Assembly (NCBI RefSeq): GCF_015477775.1
Contig: NZ_JADLQO010000001.1
Span: 62,001-126,000 of the forward strand
DNA from: Nocardia abscessus
Lineage (GTDB): Bacteria > Actinomycetota > Actinomycetes > Mycobacteriales > Mycobacteriaceae
DNA length: 64,000 nucleotides
Direction of reading: 5' to 3'
The notes beneath the pieces are model-generated. The model was given only the letters and a program-made list of their open reading frames with translations. It was not told the origin of the DNA and ran no database searches. The position numbers and the translations under genes were made by a program. Of the stretch, positions 26,401 through 34,909 are shown one piece after another (within the stretch, counting starts at the first letter, position 1; every line of letters begins with the position of its first letter).

Positions 26401-27227
26401 GGTGTGACCACCGATCCCTTGCTGCTTGGCTCCGTTGCCGTATGCGGGGTTGTCGAGTGCTGGAGTGCCGGATGCGCGGGCGCGGCGTGCGCCGTCGGCA
26501 GTCGGTGCGCGATGCGACCCGAGCCGGCGTGCGCGACTTCCGGCAGCGGGGCCTGCTCCGCGTTGCGCACCCGCTCGAACGACAGCATCTGCATCTCCAC
26601 GGCCAGGTCGACGCGACGGACCTCGACCGTCGCGGGTGCGACCAGCTCACAGGGAGCGAAGCTCAGGATCGACTGGAGCCCGGACGCGACGAGCCGGTCG
26701 CAGACATCCTGGGCCGCGTCGTCGGGAACGGTGATGACCGCGATGGTCGGCTCCAGCTCGGCGACCGCGTCCGCCAGCTCGGCGACGTCGCGCACCACCA
26801 GACCGGCGACCGGCATGCCGATCACCTCGGGGTGGCTGTCGAACATGCCGACCACGGTGAAGCCGCGCCGCCGGAACCCGCCGTAGCCGACCAGGGCCCG
26901 GCCCAGATTCCCCGCGCCGACCAGCACGACGCGGTGGCCCTGCGACAGGCCGAGCACGGCTTCGATCCGGGAGCGGAGCTTGGCCACGTCGTAGCCGACG
27001 CCGCGAACGCCGTTGGGACCGAGGAAGGAAAGGTCCTTGCGCAATTTGGCCGAATTGACACCCGCCGCGACAGCCAGTTCCTCACTAGATACGATGGCAA
27101 CACCGTCGTCGGCCAACATGGCGAGAACCCGAAGGTAGGTAGCCAGCCGCGCGACGGTGGCCTGCGGGATGTCCTTCTGCAGAGCCCTGCCGGAGACGCC
27201 GCCTGGCGCCTCATGCTGCTCTGTCAC
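26397..27227 (-). CDS. rex: Redox-sensing transcriptional repressor Rex
   Basis: 276 residues from the GTG at 27227, with GAGGAG about 9 nt upstream; the longer frame to the left is not supported. The N-terminal winged helix reads [17 protein letters not shown], then [20 protein letters not shown]. The Rossmann domain has [20 protein letters not shown], binding NADH and NAD+. An unusual ~50-residue Pro/His/Ala-rich tail follows the domain-swapped helix. NADH releases Rex from DNA, so the gene should be induced when respiration is limited. A matching operator lies in its own promoter (27378-27395), and rex-hemACD is a known Rex target set in Streptomyces. Confidence 0.94.
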   Translation of the reverse strand: MTEQHEAPGGVSGRALQKDIPQATVARLATYLRVLAMLADDGVAIVSSEELAVAAGVNSAKLRKDLSFLGPNGVRGVGYDVAKLRSRIEAVLGLSQGHRVVLVGAGNLGRALVGYGGFRRRGFTVVGMFDSHPEVIGMPVAGLVVRDVAELADAVAELEPTIAVITVPDDAAQDVCDRLVASGLQSILSFAPCELVAPATVEVRRVDLAVEMQMLSFERVRNAEQAPLPEVAHAGSGRIAHRLPTAHAAPAHPALQHSTTPHTATEPSSKGSVVTP

Positions 27228-27366
27228 GTCGTCGGCTCCTCGTTCCGGGCCTCGGCACCGGTTCGTCGCTCGACCCCTCTGACCCGCGGGCGGTCCGGTG
27301 CCATGGTGTCGAAGTTTCGGATTTCGGGGCGGCTCCGCAGCCTCGGCATGCGGGTCGCGTGCCACC

Positions 27367-27395
27367 ACCGTAACTGCTTGTGAAGCCCTGCACAA
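27367..27395 (-). promoter_or_regulatory. rex-hemACD promoter with overlapping Rex operator
   Basis: On the minus strand, TTGTGC (27390-27395) and TACGGT (27367-27372) are spaced by 17 nt as -35 and -10. The 18-mer TTGTGCAGGGCTTCACAA (27378-27395) covers the -35 and most of the spacer. It is an inverted repeat TTGTG-N8-CACAA, very close to the Rex consensus TGTGAA-N4-TTCACA (one half-site perfect, the other 5 of 6). Placement predicts autorepression. Confidence 0.75.
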
Positions 27396-27466
27396 AGTCG
27401 GTGAAATTGGCCTCATTTTCCGCTGCGACCAGCACAGCGGCCGAATCGGACGGAAAACGCCGTACC

Positions 27467-27727
27467 TCAGCGCGTCAGGTCCACCCGCAATCGGGTCTCG
27501 TCGACATCGAAATAGCTGTGTTCGCGGCCGTCGAGCAGGACGACGGGAAGCCGGTCGCCGTACTCGGCGCGCAGGCCAGGGTCGGTAGCGGCGGCTTCGT
27601 CGACGTCGACGGCGCCGGGTTCGATACCGAATTCGGCGCAGATCACGCGCAGCCGTTCCAGTGCCGTCGCACACAGTCCGCAGCCCGCGCGAGTCAGCAA
27701 TGTCACCGAATGTGTGGGATTGGTCAT
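27467..27727 (-). CDS. Glutaredoxin-family protein
   Basis: 86 residues with the thioredoxin-fold start VTLLTRAGCGLCATALERL (active site CGLC) and the cis-Pro region DRLPVVLLDG. It probably works in thiol-disulfide exchange in the cytoplasm; the electron donor is unknown. It lies upstream of rex on the same strand, with 239 nt between them, so rex has its own promoter. Position matches the glutaredoxin-like gene found beside this block in mycobacteria. Confidence 0.85.
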   Translation of the reverse strand: MTNPTHSVTLLTRAGCGLCATALERLRVICAEFGIEPGAVDVDEAAATDPGLRAEYGDRLPVVLLDGREHSYFDVDETRLRVDLTR

Positions 27728-27866
27728 GACCGATATTTAATCCGCACCGCGGAGATCACACCGCCTCGGTGCGCGCCACGCGAATGTGTCGCGCGCCGCC
27801 TTCTGCCGTGACTGTCACCCGATCCGGCTACTGTTGACATGGTTCGCGCGACGGGCGGAGGTACTG

Positions 27867-28898
27867 GTGCCGGAACGATCGAAGGTGGCGAGGGCCGGAT
27901 TCATCGCGGGACGATTCGGTGAGTTTCCGGCGCGATGGAATCTGAGCCAGATGGGCCAAGGTCTGCAGGACCAGCTCGCCCGTATCTCGCGCAGCCCCTT
28001 CGGCCCGAGTGAAGAGGAATTGCGGGCCAATCTCGCCGGTGAGGCGAGCGCGGACGCCGCGCTGACCCTGCACGACGCGGAACTCGCCGCGGGCGAGGCG
28101 GCGCCACCGGGCCCGGAGGCGCCGCGCGACTTGACCGCCGCCGCGTTTTTCGACGTCGACAACACGATGGTGCAGGGCGCGTCGATCGTGCATTTCGCGC
28201 GAGGTCTGGCGGCGCGCAAGTACTTCAAGACCTCCGATCTGGTGGACGTCGCCTGGAAACAGGTGAAATTCCGGGTCACCGGCAAGGAGAGCAGCACCGA
28301 TATGGCCAGCGGCAAGGAGAAGGCGCTGGCCTTCATCGCCGGGCGCTCGACCGCCGAACTGGCCGCGCTGGGCGAGGAGATCTACGACGAGATCATCGCC
28401 GACAAGATCTGGCCGGGCACCCGCGCGCTCGCGCAGATGCATCTGGACGCGGGCCAGCAGGTGTGGCTGGTGACCGCCACCCCGGTGGAGCTGGCCCAGG
28501 TGATCGCGAAGCGGCTCGGCCTCACCGGCGCGCTGGGCACCGTGGCCGAGAGCGTGGACGGCACGTTCACCGGGCGACTGGTGGGCGACATCCTGCACGG
28601 GCTCGGCAAAGCGCACGCCGTGCGCACGCTGGCGATCCGTGAGGGCCTGAACCTCAAGCGGTGCACCGCGTACTCCGACAGCCACAACGACGTGCCGATG
28701 CTCTCGCTGGTCGGCACCGCCGTGGCCATCAACCCGGACTCGGACCTACGCGAAGTCGCCAAGAACCGCGGCTGGGAGATCCGCGACTTCCGGACCGGCC
28801 GCAAGGCCGCCAAGATCGGCGTGCCCACCGCCCTGGCCCTCGGCGCGGCAGGCGGCGCGGTCGCAGCCGCGGTCACCCGCCGCCGCGACGGCCACTGA
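27867..28898 (+). CDS. serB1: HAD-IB family phosphatase, SerB1-like
   Basis: 343 residues from the GTG at 27867, chosen for GCGGAGG 5 nt upstream; open frame continues further left without support. HAD motifs: [20 protein letters not shown] (DxDxT nucleophile loop), [12 protein letters not shown] (motif II), a Lys motif, and [15 protein letters not shown] (motif IV). A C-terminal helix ([14 protein letters not shown]) may anchor it. Order matches Rv0505c, annotated as phosphoserine phosphatase SerB1; the true substrate is uncertain. It is convergent with the acyltransferase gene. Confidence 0.88.
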   Translation: MPERSKVARAGFIAGRFGEFPARWNLSQMGQGLQDQLARISRSPFGPSEEELRANLAGEASADAALTLHDAELAAGEAAPPGPEAPRDLTAAAFFDVDNTMVQGASIVHFARGLAARKYFKTSDLVDVAWKQVKFRVTGKESSTDMASGKEKALAFIAGRSTAELAALGEEIYDEIIADKIWPGTRALAQMHLDAGQQVWLVTATPVELAQVIAKRLGLTGALGTVAESVDGTFTGRLVGDILHGLGKAHAVRTLAIREGLNLKRCTAYSDSHNDVPMLSLVGTAVAINPDSDLREVAKNRGWEIRDFRTGRKAAKIGVPTALALGAAGGAVAAAVTRRRDGH

Positions 28899-28914
28899 CC
28901 AGGCGGCCCCAGCA

Positions 28915-28948
28915 ACCGAGCATGCGCCCGTTCGCGGCCGCGCGGCCG
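28915..28948. repeat. Second copy of dispersed convergent-gap repeat
   Basis: 28915-28939 repeats the segment at 22083-22106 with one extra C. It runs into a 14-bp perfect palindrome CGGCCGCGCGGCCG (28935-28948). Both copies lie between convergent genes, consistent with a repeated two-way terminator or a palindromic repeat family. Confidence 0.6.
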
Positions 28949-28958
28949 AAAACCCAAC

Positions 28959-29966
28959 TCAACCTGTGAAGACGTTGCGGCGCTTGGTGAGCAGCTTGTA
29001 GAGCGTCTGCTGGATCGTCTCGCGCACCTGATCGGTGACCTCGAACATGGTCATCGGGTCGTCGGCGGCTTCCGGCTCGTAGGGCGTGGTGGGGATCGGA
29101 GTGCCGAACTCGATGTGCCACTTGGACGGCAGCGGTACCGCGCCTAGCACGCCCAGGTGCGGGAACAGCGGCGTCACCGGGAAGTACGGGAGGCCGAGCA
29201 GCCGGGCCAGCGGCTTCAGATCGGCCAGCTTGGGGTAGATCTCCTCGGAGCCGACGATGGAGCACGGGATGATCGGCACGCCGGTGCGCACCGCGGCGGC
29301 GACGAAACCGCCGCGACCGAAGCGCTGCAGCTTGTAGCGATCGGTGTACTGCTTGCCGACGCCCTTGAATCCTTCCGGGAACACGCCGGTCAGCTCGCCG
29401 GAGCGCAGCAGCCGTTCGGCGTCCTCCCGGCAGGCCAGCGTGTGGCCGGCCCGGCGAGCGAGCACACCGAGCACCGGCGTCTCGAAGATCAGATCGGCGG
29501 CGAGCAAGCGCAACGCGCGCTGTTTGGGGTGCCGGTCGTGCACGGCCAGCTGCAACATCAGCCCGTCCAGCGGCACAGTGCCCGCGTGGTTGGCCACGAT
29601 CAGCGCGCCGCCCGCCTCGGGGATGTTGTCCATCCCGCTTACCTCCACCCGGAACCACAGCTCCGACAGCGGACGCAGGGCGGGCAGGATGACCGACTCG
29701 AGCAGGTGCTCGTCGAAACCGAATTCGTCGACCTGGTAGTCGCCGGTGAGCCTGCGGCGCGCGAAATCCGCGGTCTTGGTGATCTGCTTGCCCAGCGCGC
29801 CGCGCAGCATTTCCGACAGCGACTGCGGCGGGGCGGGCGCTACCGCCGCGCGCCGTTCCGTCAGCGAGGTCACCGGACTCGGGGCGGCCAGGCGGCGTGG
29901 CACCGGCCGCTGGCGCGCCTCGATCTGCAGATCGTGGAGTTGGATGACTTTCGCTACGTCGTTCAT
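28959..29966 (-). CDS. Lysophospholipid acyltransferase family protein
   Basis: 335 residues from the ATG at 29966, which overlaps the upstream epimerase stop (29963-29966). The catalytic region reads ALIVANHAGTVPLDGLMLQL (His and Asp six residues apart, as in MGAT-like acyltransferases), and GVFPEGFKGVGKQY supplies the acceptor-binding PEG motif. The N-terminal ~80 residues are Pro/Arg-rich and disordered. It probably transfers acyl chains in membrane or envelope lipid synthesis. It corresponds to Rv0502 by order. Confidence 0.88.
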   Translation of the reverse strand: MNDVAKVIQLHDLQIEARQRPVPRRLAAPSPVTSLTERRAAVAPAPPQSLSEMLRGALGKQITKTADFARRRLTGDYQVDEFGFDEHLLESVILPALRPLSELWFRVEVSGMDNIPEAGGALIVANHAGTVPLDGLMLQLAVHDRHPKQRALRLLAADLIFETPVLGVLARRAGHTLACREDAERLLRSGELTGVFPEGFKGVGKQYTDRYKLQRFGRGGFVAAAVRTGVPIIPCSIVGSEEIYPKLADLKPLARLLGLPYFPVTPLFPHLGVLGAVPLPSKWHIEFGTPIPTTPYEPEAADDPMTMFEVTDQVRETIQQTLYKLLTKRRNVFTG

Positions 29967-31042
29967 TGGTGTGCTCCCGTACCGGCCCCGAGCAGGCCGA
30001 GCAGTTTGTGTTCTGCGGCGTCGATCCACGCTGGATCGACCACGGGCCGCAACGCTGCGCCCCCTATGAAGTCGTCGAACGCCTGCACCGTCGTCCAGCG
30101 CGGCTCGAACCCGAGTTCGGTGCGCATGCGCGTGGTGTCCAGGCCACATCCGAAGTGGAAATAGTCGAGCTGTTCGGCGGAGAACTCCCGCATGACGGGG
30201 CCCATGAGCAGGCGCCCGGCGGTGCGGAACACAGTGAAGGGAATCGGCAGCTCGATCCGGCCTGCCCGCCGGACCGCCTGCGACAACGACAGCGCGCCGT
30301 CGCCCGCGATGTTGTACGTGCCGCTCGCCGCGGTTCGTGCCGCGTGGGTCAGCGCGGCCACCGCGTCCTCTTCGTGCAGCAGCTGCATCCTGGCGTCCCT
30401 GCCGAATACGGTAGGGGTGACCGGCGAACGCAGATATTGCACGCCGCGCGCGGCCAGCCGCGGACCTACGATCGGCGCGAATCGCAGAATTGAGGTGGCG
30501 ATATCGGGACGCCGCCGGGCGAGGCCACGAACGTAACCCTCTATATCGATCAGGTCGCGTGCAAACCCACCGCGCGGTGGGGTGCGCGCGCTCATTTCCT
30601 CACTGAATTTCGCGGGGTCCTTCGCACTGCAACCGTACACCGCCGACGAGGAGCGCAGCACGACCCGGCGCACCGAGGACACCTTCTGGCACACCGCGAA
30701 CAGCTGCATCGCGCCGAGTACGTTGTGATCCTTCATCACGGGGCGGCCGCCGCCCGCGGGTGGACGCGCCAGCACGGCGGTGTGCACCACGGTATCCACC
30801 TCGCCACCATCGATCACCTTACGGATCAACGGGTTTCGGATATCCGCTCGCACGAACTCCGCGCGGCCCATGCGCCGCTGCAACTCCCGCCCCGGCGTCA
30901 TCGTGTCGACGGCGAGAATGCGCTCGATCCCGGGCTCCTGGGCGAGCCGGGCGACGACCGTGCCACCGAAGAAGCGGCTGGCCCCGGTGACCAGCACGAC
31001 CCTCGGTGTGTGACCTTCCCGACCCTCAGAACCCACCGGCAC
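29963..31042 (-). CDS. NAD-dependent epimerase/dehydratase (GalE2-like)
   Basis: 359 residues, extended short-chain dehydrogenase. The nucleotide-binding loop VVLVTGASRFFGGTVVARLA departs from the usual TGxxGxxG by replacing one Gly position with Phe. SSSAVYGCS and EGYVRGLARRRPD follow in place of the catalytic Ser and YxxxK region, with only a partial match, so classical epimerase activity is uncertain. It starts at a GTG (31042). Translation is coupled to the acyltransferase. The order matches Rv0501. Confidence 0.82.
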   Translation of the reverse strand: MPVGSEGREGHTPRVVLVTGASRFFGGTVVARLAQEPGIERILAVDTMTPGRELQRRMGRAEFVRADIRNPLIRKVIDGGEVDTVVHTAVLARPPAGGGRPVMKDHNVLGAMQLFAVCQKVSSVRRVVLRSSSAVYGCSAKDPAKFSEEMSARTPPRGGFARDLIDIEGYVRGLARRRPDIATSILRFAPIVGPRLAARGVQYLRSPVTPTVFGRDARMQLLHEEDAVAALTHAARTAASGTYNIAGDGALSLSQAVRRAGRIELPIPFTVFRTAGRLLMGPVMREFSAEQLDYFHFGCGLDTTRMRTELGFEPRWTTVQAFDDFIGGAALRPVVDPAWIDAAEHKLLGLLGAGTGAHQ

Positions 31043-31137
31043 CCGCTTCCCTTGCCAGTCGCCTTTGTGATTATTCCCAGTGCCTAGCGTAGCGGGTGCC
31101 TACCCGCTCACCGAGAGTATTAACCAGGATCTAACGA

Positions 31138-31149
31138 TGACTTCAGTCA
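31138..31149. promoter_or_regulatory. Candidate operator TGACT-TC-AGTCA upstream of the epimerase gene
   Basis: Perfect 5-bp arms in an unusually AT-rich stretch (about 31120-31195), 96-107 nt upstream of the epimerase start. A second inverted repeat, AGCGGGT-GCCT-ACCCGCT, is at 31091-31108. The regulator is unknown. Confidence 0.35.
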
Positions 31150-31194
31150 CGCGATACAAATGAGAATTTTCAAAATTTCAAGTTTCAAACAAAA

Positions 31195-31220
31195 GGCCCG
31201 TCACCTATTGGTGACGGGCC
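31195..31220 (-). terminator. Rho-independent terminator of bS22
   Basis: GGCCCGTCACC and GGTGACGGGCC form a perfect 11-bp stem with a 4-nt loop. On the minus strand TTTTGTTTG follows directly: a classic intrinsic terminator, 25 nt after the bS22 stop. Confidence 0.9.
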
Positions 31221-31245
31221 TCCGCAGCTAACACGCAGCGATGCC

Positions 31246-31347
31246 TTACTTGCCGAGTTTGCGCCGCTGGACACGCGTGCGGCGAAGCAGCTTGCGGTGC
31301 TTCTTCTTCGACATGCGCTTGCGGCGCTTCTTGATCACAGAACCCAT
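31246..31347 (-). CDS. 30S ribosomal protein bS22 (AURKAIP1/COX24 domain)
   Basis: 33 residues, very basic: [20 protein letters not shown], then [13 protein letters not shown]. This matches the actinobacterial mini-protein known as bS22, seen in mycobacterial ribosome structures and carrying the mitochondrial AURKAIP1/COX24 motif. It binds rRNA in the small subunit. It is followed by a strong intrinsic terminator. Order corresponds to Rv0500B. Confidence 0.95.
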
Positions 31348-31574
31348 AGGGTTGTCCTCGCGTTCTCTCTACTCGGCGCGCACGCTGCCCGTGCGCGATT
31401 GCCGGACGCCCGTCGGCCGGGGCCCCGGCCGACCGGCCGGGGTCGCTCGGCTGGCCTCACGTCCCGTGCTCGCGCCGCCGGATACCACGGGGCAACCAAC
31501 AGCGATGCCACCGGCGGGCGAACACGAACCGAGGGACTATCGTACCGGCACGCCCCCGCGGTCTCGAAACCGCC

Positions 31575-31874
31575 TCATCCAGCGTCGAAATAAGACGTTT
31601 CCAGATAGTCGTGCACCGCCTTGGCGTGCACCCGGAACGATCGGCCGACGCGCACCGCGGGCAGTTCGCCCGAGTGCACCAGCCGGTAGACCGTCATCTT
31701 GGACACCCGCATCAGACTCGCCACTTCGGCGACGGTGAGAAACTGGGTGCCGCCGAGCACAGGTTGCCCCTGTGTCGCGGCCTCACGCTGGGTACGGGAA
31801 TTCCCCCGATTACCTGCGGGACCGGAGCCGCCGGACGCTCCGGAATTCGCAGACATCTTGTTCGAAGACATCAT
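31575..31874 (-). CDS. BldC-like MerR/excisionase-family DNA-binding protein
   Basis: About 99 residues from the ATG at 31874 (31871 is equally possible); the frame continues left without support. A disordered Ser/Gly/Gln-rich N-terminus is followed by FLTVAEVASLMRVSKMTVYR and LVHSGELPAVRVGRSFRVHA, a single winged helix-turn-helix of the excisionase/BldC type. In actinobacteria this protein acts as a small transcription factor, not a phage excisionase; no integrase is near. It corresponds by order to Rv0500A. Confidence 0.87.
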   Translation of the reverse strand: MMSSNKMSANSGASGGSGPAGNRGNSRTQREAATQGQPVLGGTQFLTVAEVASLMRVSKMTVYRLVHSGELPAVRVGRSFRVHAKAVHDYLETSYFDAG

Positions 31875-32019
31875 TGCACCATTGACCTCCGGCACGTCCG
31901 CGCCGCCGGCTTCCCCACCGGCGGAACAGACACGCACGTGCTCCTTGAAGCTTAGCGGGACCAGTGGTGTTACTGCGACGGGAGTGAGAAATCGGGTTTT
32001 CCGATTTGAAACAGACCGG

Positions 32020-32838
32020 TCACTCCGCTGACGCGCCCTGTTCGGCGGACCTTCGCTTCGCTGCGAAGAGGCCCTCCCAGAACGCCGAGCGTAGTCCTCC
32101 GCGCTCCAGCTCGCGGATCGCGGCCGCGGTGGTGCCCGCGGGCGAGGTGACCGCGGCGCGCAGTTCCGCGGGGGTCTGGCTGGAGCCGTCCAGCAGGGCG
32201 GCCGAGCCGACCATGGTCTGCACGACGAGCCGGGTGGCCACGTCCCTGGTGAGCCCGAGCCCGACGCCCGCGTCCACCATGGCCTCGACGACCAGGAAGA
32301 AGTAGGCGGGCCCCGATCCCGACACCGCGGTGACGGCGTCCATCTGGCTCTCCGCCACGGCGACCACCTTGCCGACCGCGTCGAGCACCTCGGTCACCAG
32401 TTCCAGATGCTGCTGGCGCGCGTAGCGGCCCGGCGCGATGACGCTCATGCCCTGCCCCACCAGCATGGGCGTATTCGGCATCACCCGGACCACCGGGAAA
32501 CCGGCGGGCAACTTGCCCTCCAGCCGCGCGGTCGGCACGCCGGCCGCCAGCGAGACCAGCACCTGATCCCGATCGCTACCGATCTCCGCCTTGCCCAGCG
32601 GGGCCAGCACGGCGTCCACGTCGCCCGGCTTCACCGCGATCACCAGCAGATCGGCGCCGACCGCGGCATCCGCGATGTCGTCGGTGACCCGGATGCCGAA
32701 GCGATCGGCGATCTGATGGGCCCGTTCCCGATGGGTCTCCACGACGACCAAGTCCTTGGTCAGCCGCCCCGACTCCAGCAACCCGGCGACCAGCGCCTCC
32801 CCGATGCGCCCGCCACCGATCACCGCAATTCTCGTCAT
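32020..32838 (-). CDS. proC: Pyrroline-5-carboxylate reductase
   Basis: 272 residues from the ATG at 32838. An in-frame TTG at 32847 is rejected because AGGCTA (32847-32852; TAGCCT on the minus strand) is a -10 element 8 nt upstream of the ATG, indicating a leaderless message. The Rossmann start is MTRIAVIGGGRIGEALVAGL, and the C-terminal signature is TSPAGTTAAAIRELERGGLR. It makes proline from pyrroline-5-carboxylate with NAD(P)H in the cytoplasm. Confidence 0.95.
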   Translation of the reverse strand: MTRIAVIGGGRIGEALVAGLLESGRLTKDLVVVETHRERAHQIADRFGIRVTDDIADAAVGADLLVIAVKPGDVDAVLAPLGKAEIGSDRDQVLVSLAAGVPTARLEGKLPAGFPVVRVMPNTPMLVGQGMSVIAPGRYARQQHLELVTEVLDAVGKVVAVAESQMDAVTAVSGSGPAYFFLVVEAMVDAGVGLGLTRDVATRLVVQTMVGSAALLDGSSQTPAELRAAVTSPAGTTAAAIRELERGGLRSAFWEGLFAAKRRSAEQGASAE

Positions 32839-32870
32839 GGGGCTCAAGGCTAGACGGCGCGCGCCGACGC

Positions 32871-33755
32871 TCAGCGCTGGGGAACGAGCGCCAGCTGACG
32901 ACTCTGCGCGACGACCGCGCCGGTCGAGTCGAGCACCAGCTGGTCCTCGTCGAACATCCGCCCGCCCACCTCGTGGGTGGTGGCGATGATCCGCAGCCAG
33001 CCCGGCGCGGGCCTGCGACGCAGGTAGGTGGTCATCTGCACGGTGGGCGCCCAGCCGAAGTGGCCGAGGTTCATCGGCACCGGCGGACTCATGTCGGCGC
33101 TCATCATGGCGAAGTACATCGCGACGTCGGGATCCTGTTCGTCACCCGGGCGCGGGCGCATCCACAGCCGCAGGCGCGGTTCGCCCTTCGCGCCGTCGAG
33201 GAAGCGGGCCCACTCGCGATCGAGATAGATTTCGGCGCCGCGGCCCACGTGCACGATCTCGCCCATCGAGGAGCCGGGCTCGTAGCCGATCGCGTCGGCG
33301 GGCGGCTGCGCGGGCATGTCGGCGTGCTCCGGCGCGTAGATCGGGTCGGCGTCGTCGAGGCGGCTGAAGGTCAGCGCCGTGCGCACCAGGACGCGGCCGT
33401 CCTGGACGAGGTCCGCGTCGGCCAGGCAGATCTGCCGGCCGATCTTGCGGACGCGCACCTCGTATTCGACCTCGCCCGGATTGGGGGCGCCGAGGAAATC
33501 GGAGCTCGCGGCGATCGGGGCCATGCCGACCAGGGCGGGATCGGACGCGCGCAACCAATTGGTCGCCGCCGCCGCGCTGGCCGCGACCATCGTCCCGCCG
33601 TGCACCTTCGGGCCGATGGTCCAGATGTCATCGATGACGCCGAGGTAGCGCCCGGTTCCCTGGGTCGACGGGCGCGCTTCGGTCAGCGCACAGACCTGGC
33701 TGAACGGTGCGTCGGTCGTGGCGGCCCGGCCGAGATCGGTCAGCTCCGTCGTCAT
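32871..33755 (-). CDS. Acyl-CoA thioesterase-like double-hotdog protein
   Basis: 294 residues from the ATG at 33755 (GGAGTGAGG just upstream). Two hotdog-like halves: the first includes PKVHGGTMVAASAAAATNWL and SSDFLGAPNPGEVEYEVRV; the second includes NLGHFGWAPTVQMTTYLRRR and DEDQLVLDSTGAVVAQSRQL. This is the TesB-like acyl-CoA thioesterase fold seen in Rv0499-type proteins. The substrate is not predictable. It is encoded 32 nt before proC. Confidence 0.82.
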   Translation of the reverse strand: MTTELTDLGRAATTDAPFSQVCALTEARPSTQGTGRYLGVIDDIWTIGPKVHGGTMVAASAAAATNWLRASDPALVGMAPIAASSDFLGAPNPGEVEYEVRVRKIGRQICLADADLVQDGRVLVRTALTFSRLDDADPIYAPEHADMPAQPPADAIGYEPGSSMGEIVHVGRGAEIYLDREWARFLDGAKGEPRLRLWMRPRPGDEQDPDVAMYFAMMSADMSPPVPMNLGHFGWAPTVQMTTYLRRRPAPGWLRIIATTHEVGGRMFDEDQLVLDSTGAVVAQSRQLALVPQR

Positions 33756-33897
33756 CCTCACTCCTGTCCTTCGTCGGCCGCACCCGATGGCGTCGTTCGC
33801 GGCGATGTAGCGCGCGCAGCTGCCGAGCGGCGTTCGTACAGCGTACAACGCACCGCTCGGGCAACCGCATCTCGCCATGGCGAAGGAGCGACCAGCG

Positions 33898-34896
33898 TCA
33901 CATCGGCGGCTCGGACGACCCGCGGTGCGCGCCGCTGGGCGTGGGCGCGGCAGCGGCGGTCAGGTGCCTGCGGGCGAAGGCCAGCGTGCGGTGCAGCATG
34001 GCGGCCCGGTCCTTGGTGGTTCGCGCGTTCTGCGTGTTGATCTCGGCGACGGCCTGGCCGGAGAAGCCGGTGTCGACCAGGTTCGCGCACACTTCCACGC
34101 ACGGCTGGGTGCCCTCGCCGGGAACGAGATGTTCGTCGTGCGCGGCGCCCCGGCCGTCGGCGAGGTGCAGATGGGCCAGGCCCGGGCCCATGCGGGCGGC
34201 CAGGGCCAGCGGATCGGCGCCCGCGGTCGCGGTGTGCGAAAGGTCGAGGGTGTAGTGCCGGAAGCCCGTCTCGGTCGGGTCGTAGGACGGGCTGAACGCC
34301 GTGAGCGCCGGACCGGGGCCACCCCTGCGCTCCAGCCGTTTCACCGCGCCGTCGCGCCGGCCGAACAGCGTGTCCGCACGCATCGGGAACATGTTCTCCA
34401 CCGCGACGATCACGGGGCTGTTCTCTTCCAGCTCGGCCACCTGCTCGGCGAACCCCGCCGCGTAGCGGCGCTGCCAGCGGAACGGCGGATGCACCACCAC
34501 CGTGCTCGCGCCGAACGCCTCGGCGGTGCGCACACTGCGCGCGAGTTTGGCCACCGGGTCCGAGCCCCACACCCGCTGCGAGATCAACAGGCACGGCGCG
34601 TGCACGGCGAGCACCGGCACGTCGTACCTGCGGGAGTAGGCCTGCACGGTGGCGATGCTCTGACTGGCGGGCTCGGCCCAGACCATCAATTCGATGCCGT
34701 CGTAGCCGAGCTCGGCGGCATAGCGGAACGCCGCCTCCGTGTTCTGCGGATACACCGAGGCCGTCGAGAGGCCGACCTTGATCGGCTTCGGATCGGGCGC
34801 GCTCCCCCGGTCTCCCGGCGAGCCCGCGCCCGTGCGCGACCCCGCCTCCGGCGTGTGCCGCACTCCGGTCTCGTTCGCCTGCCCGATGTTGCCCAC
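33898..34896 (-). CDS. Sugar phosphate isomerase/epimerase (TIM barrel)
   Basis: 332 residues from the GTG at 34896, supported by GGGAG 5 nt upstream; a TTG at 34908 is the alternative. The AP endonuclease 2-like TIM barrel is seen as IKVGLSTASVYPQNTEAAFR, AAELGYDGIELMVW, VVVHPPFRWQ, AVENMFPMR, LDLSHTATAGAD and LAHLHLADGRGAAHDEHLVP, which supply the usual metal-binding His, Glu and Asp. Corresponds by order to Rv0498. The substrate is unknown. Confidence 0.87.
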   Translation of the reverse strand: MGNIGQANETGVRHTPEAGSRTGAGSPGDRGSAPDPKPIKVGLSTASVYPQNTEAAFRYAAELGYDGIELMVWAEPASQSIATVQAYSRRYDVPVLAVHAPCLLISQRVWGSDPVAKLARSVRTAEAFGASTVVVHPPFRWQRRYAAGFAEQVAELEENSPVIVAVENMFPMRADTLFGRRDGAVKRLERRGGPGPALTAFSPSYDPTETGFRHYTLDLSHTATAGADPLALAARMGPGLAHLHLADGRGAAHDEHLVPGEGTQPCVEVCANLVDTGFSGQAVAEINTQNARTTKDRAAMLHRTLAFARRHLTAAAAPTPSGAHRGSSEPPM

Positions 34897-34909
34897 AGCC
34901 GCTCCCAAC

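Noticed and set aside
31575..31874. Phage excisionase or integration module at the BldC-like gene
   Set aside because: The excisionase-type fold is shared with BldC-like regulators; no integrase, attachment repeats or tRNA gene lie nearby, and the gene is at its usual core position.
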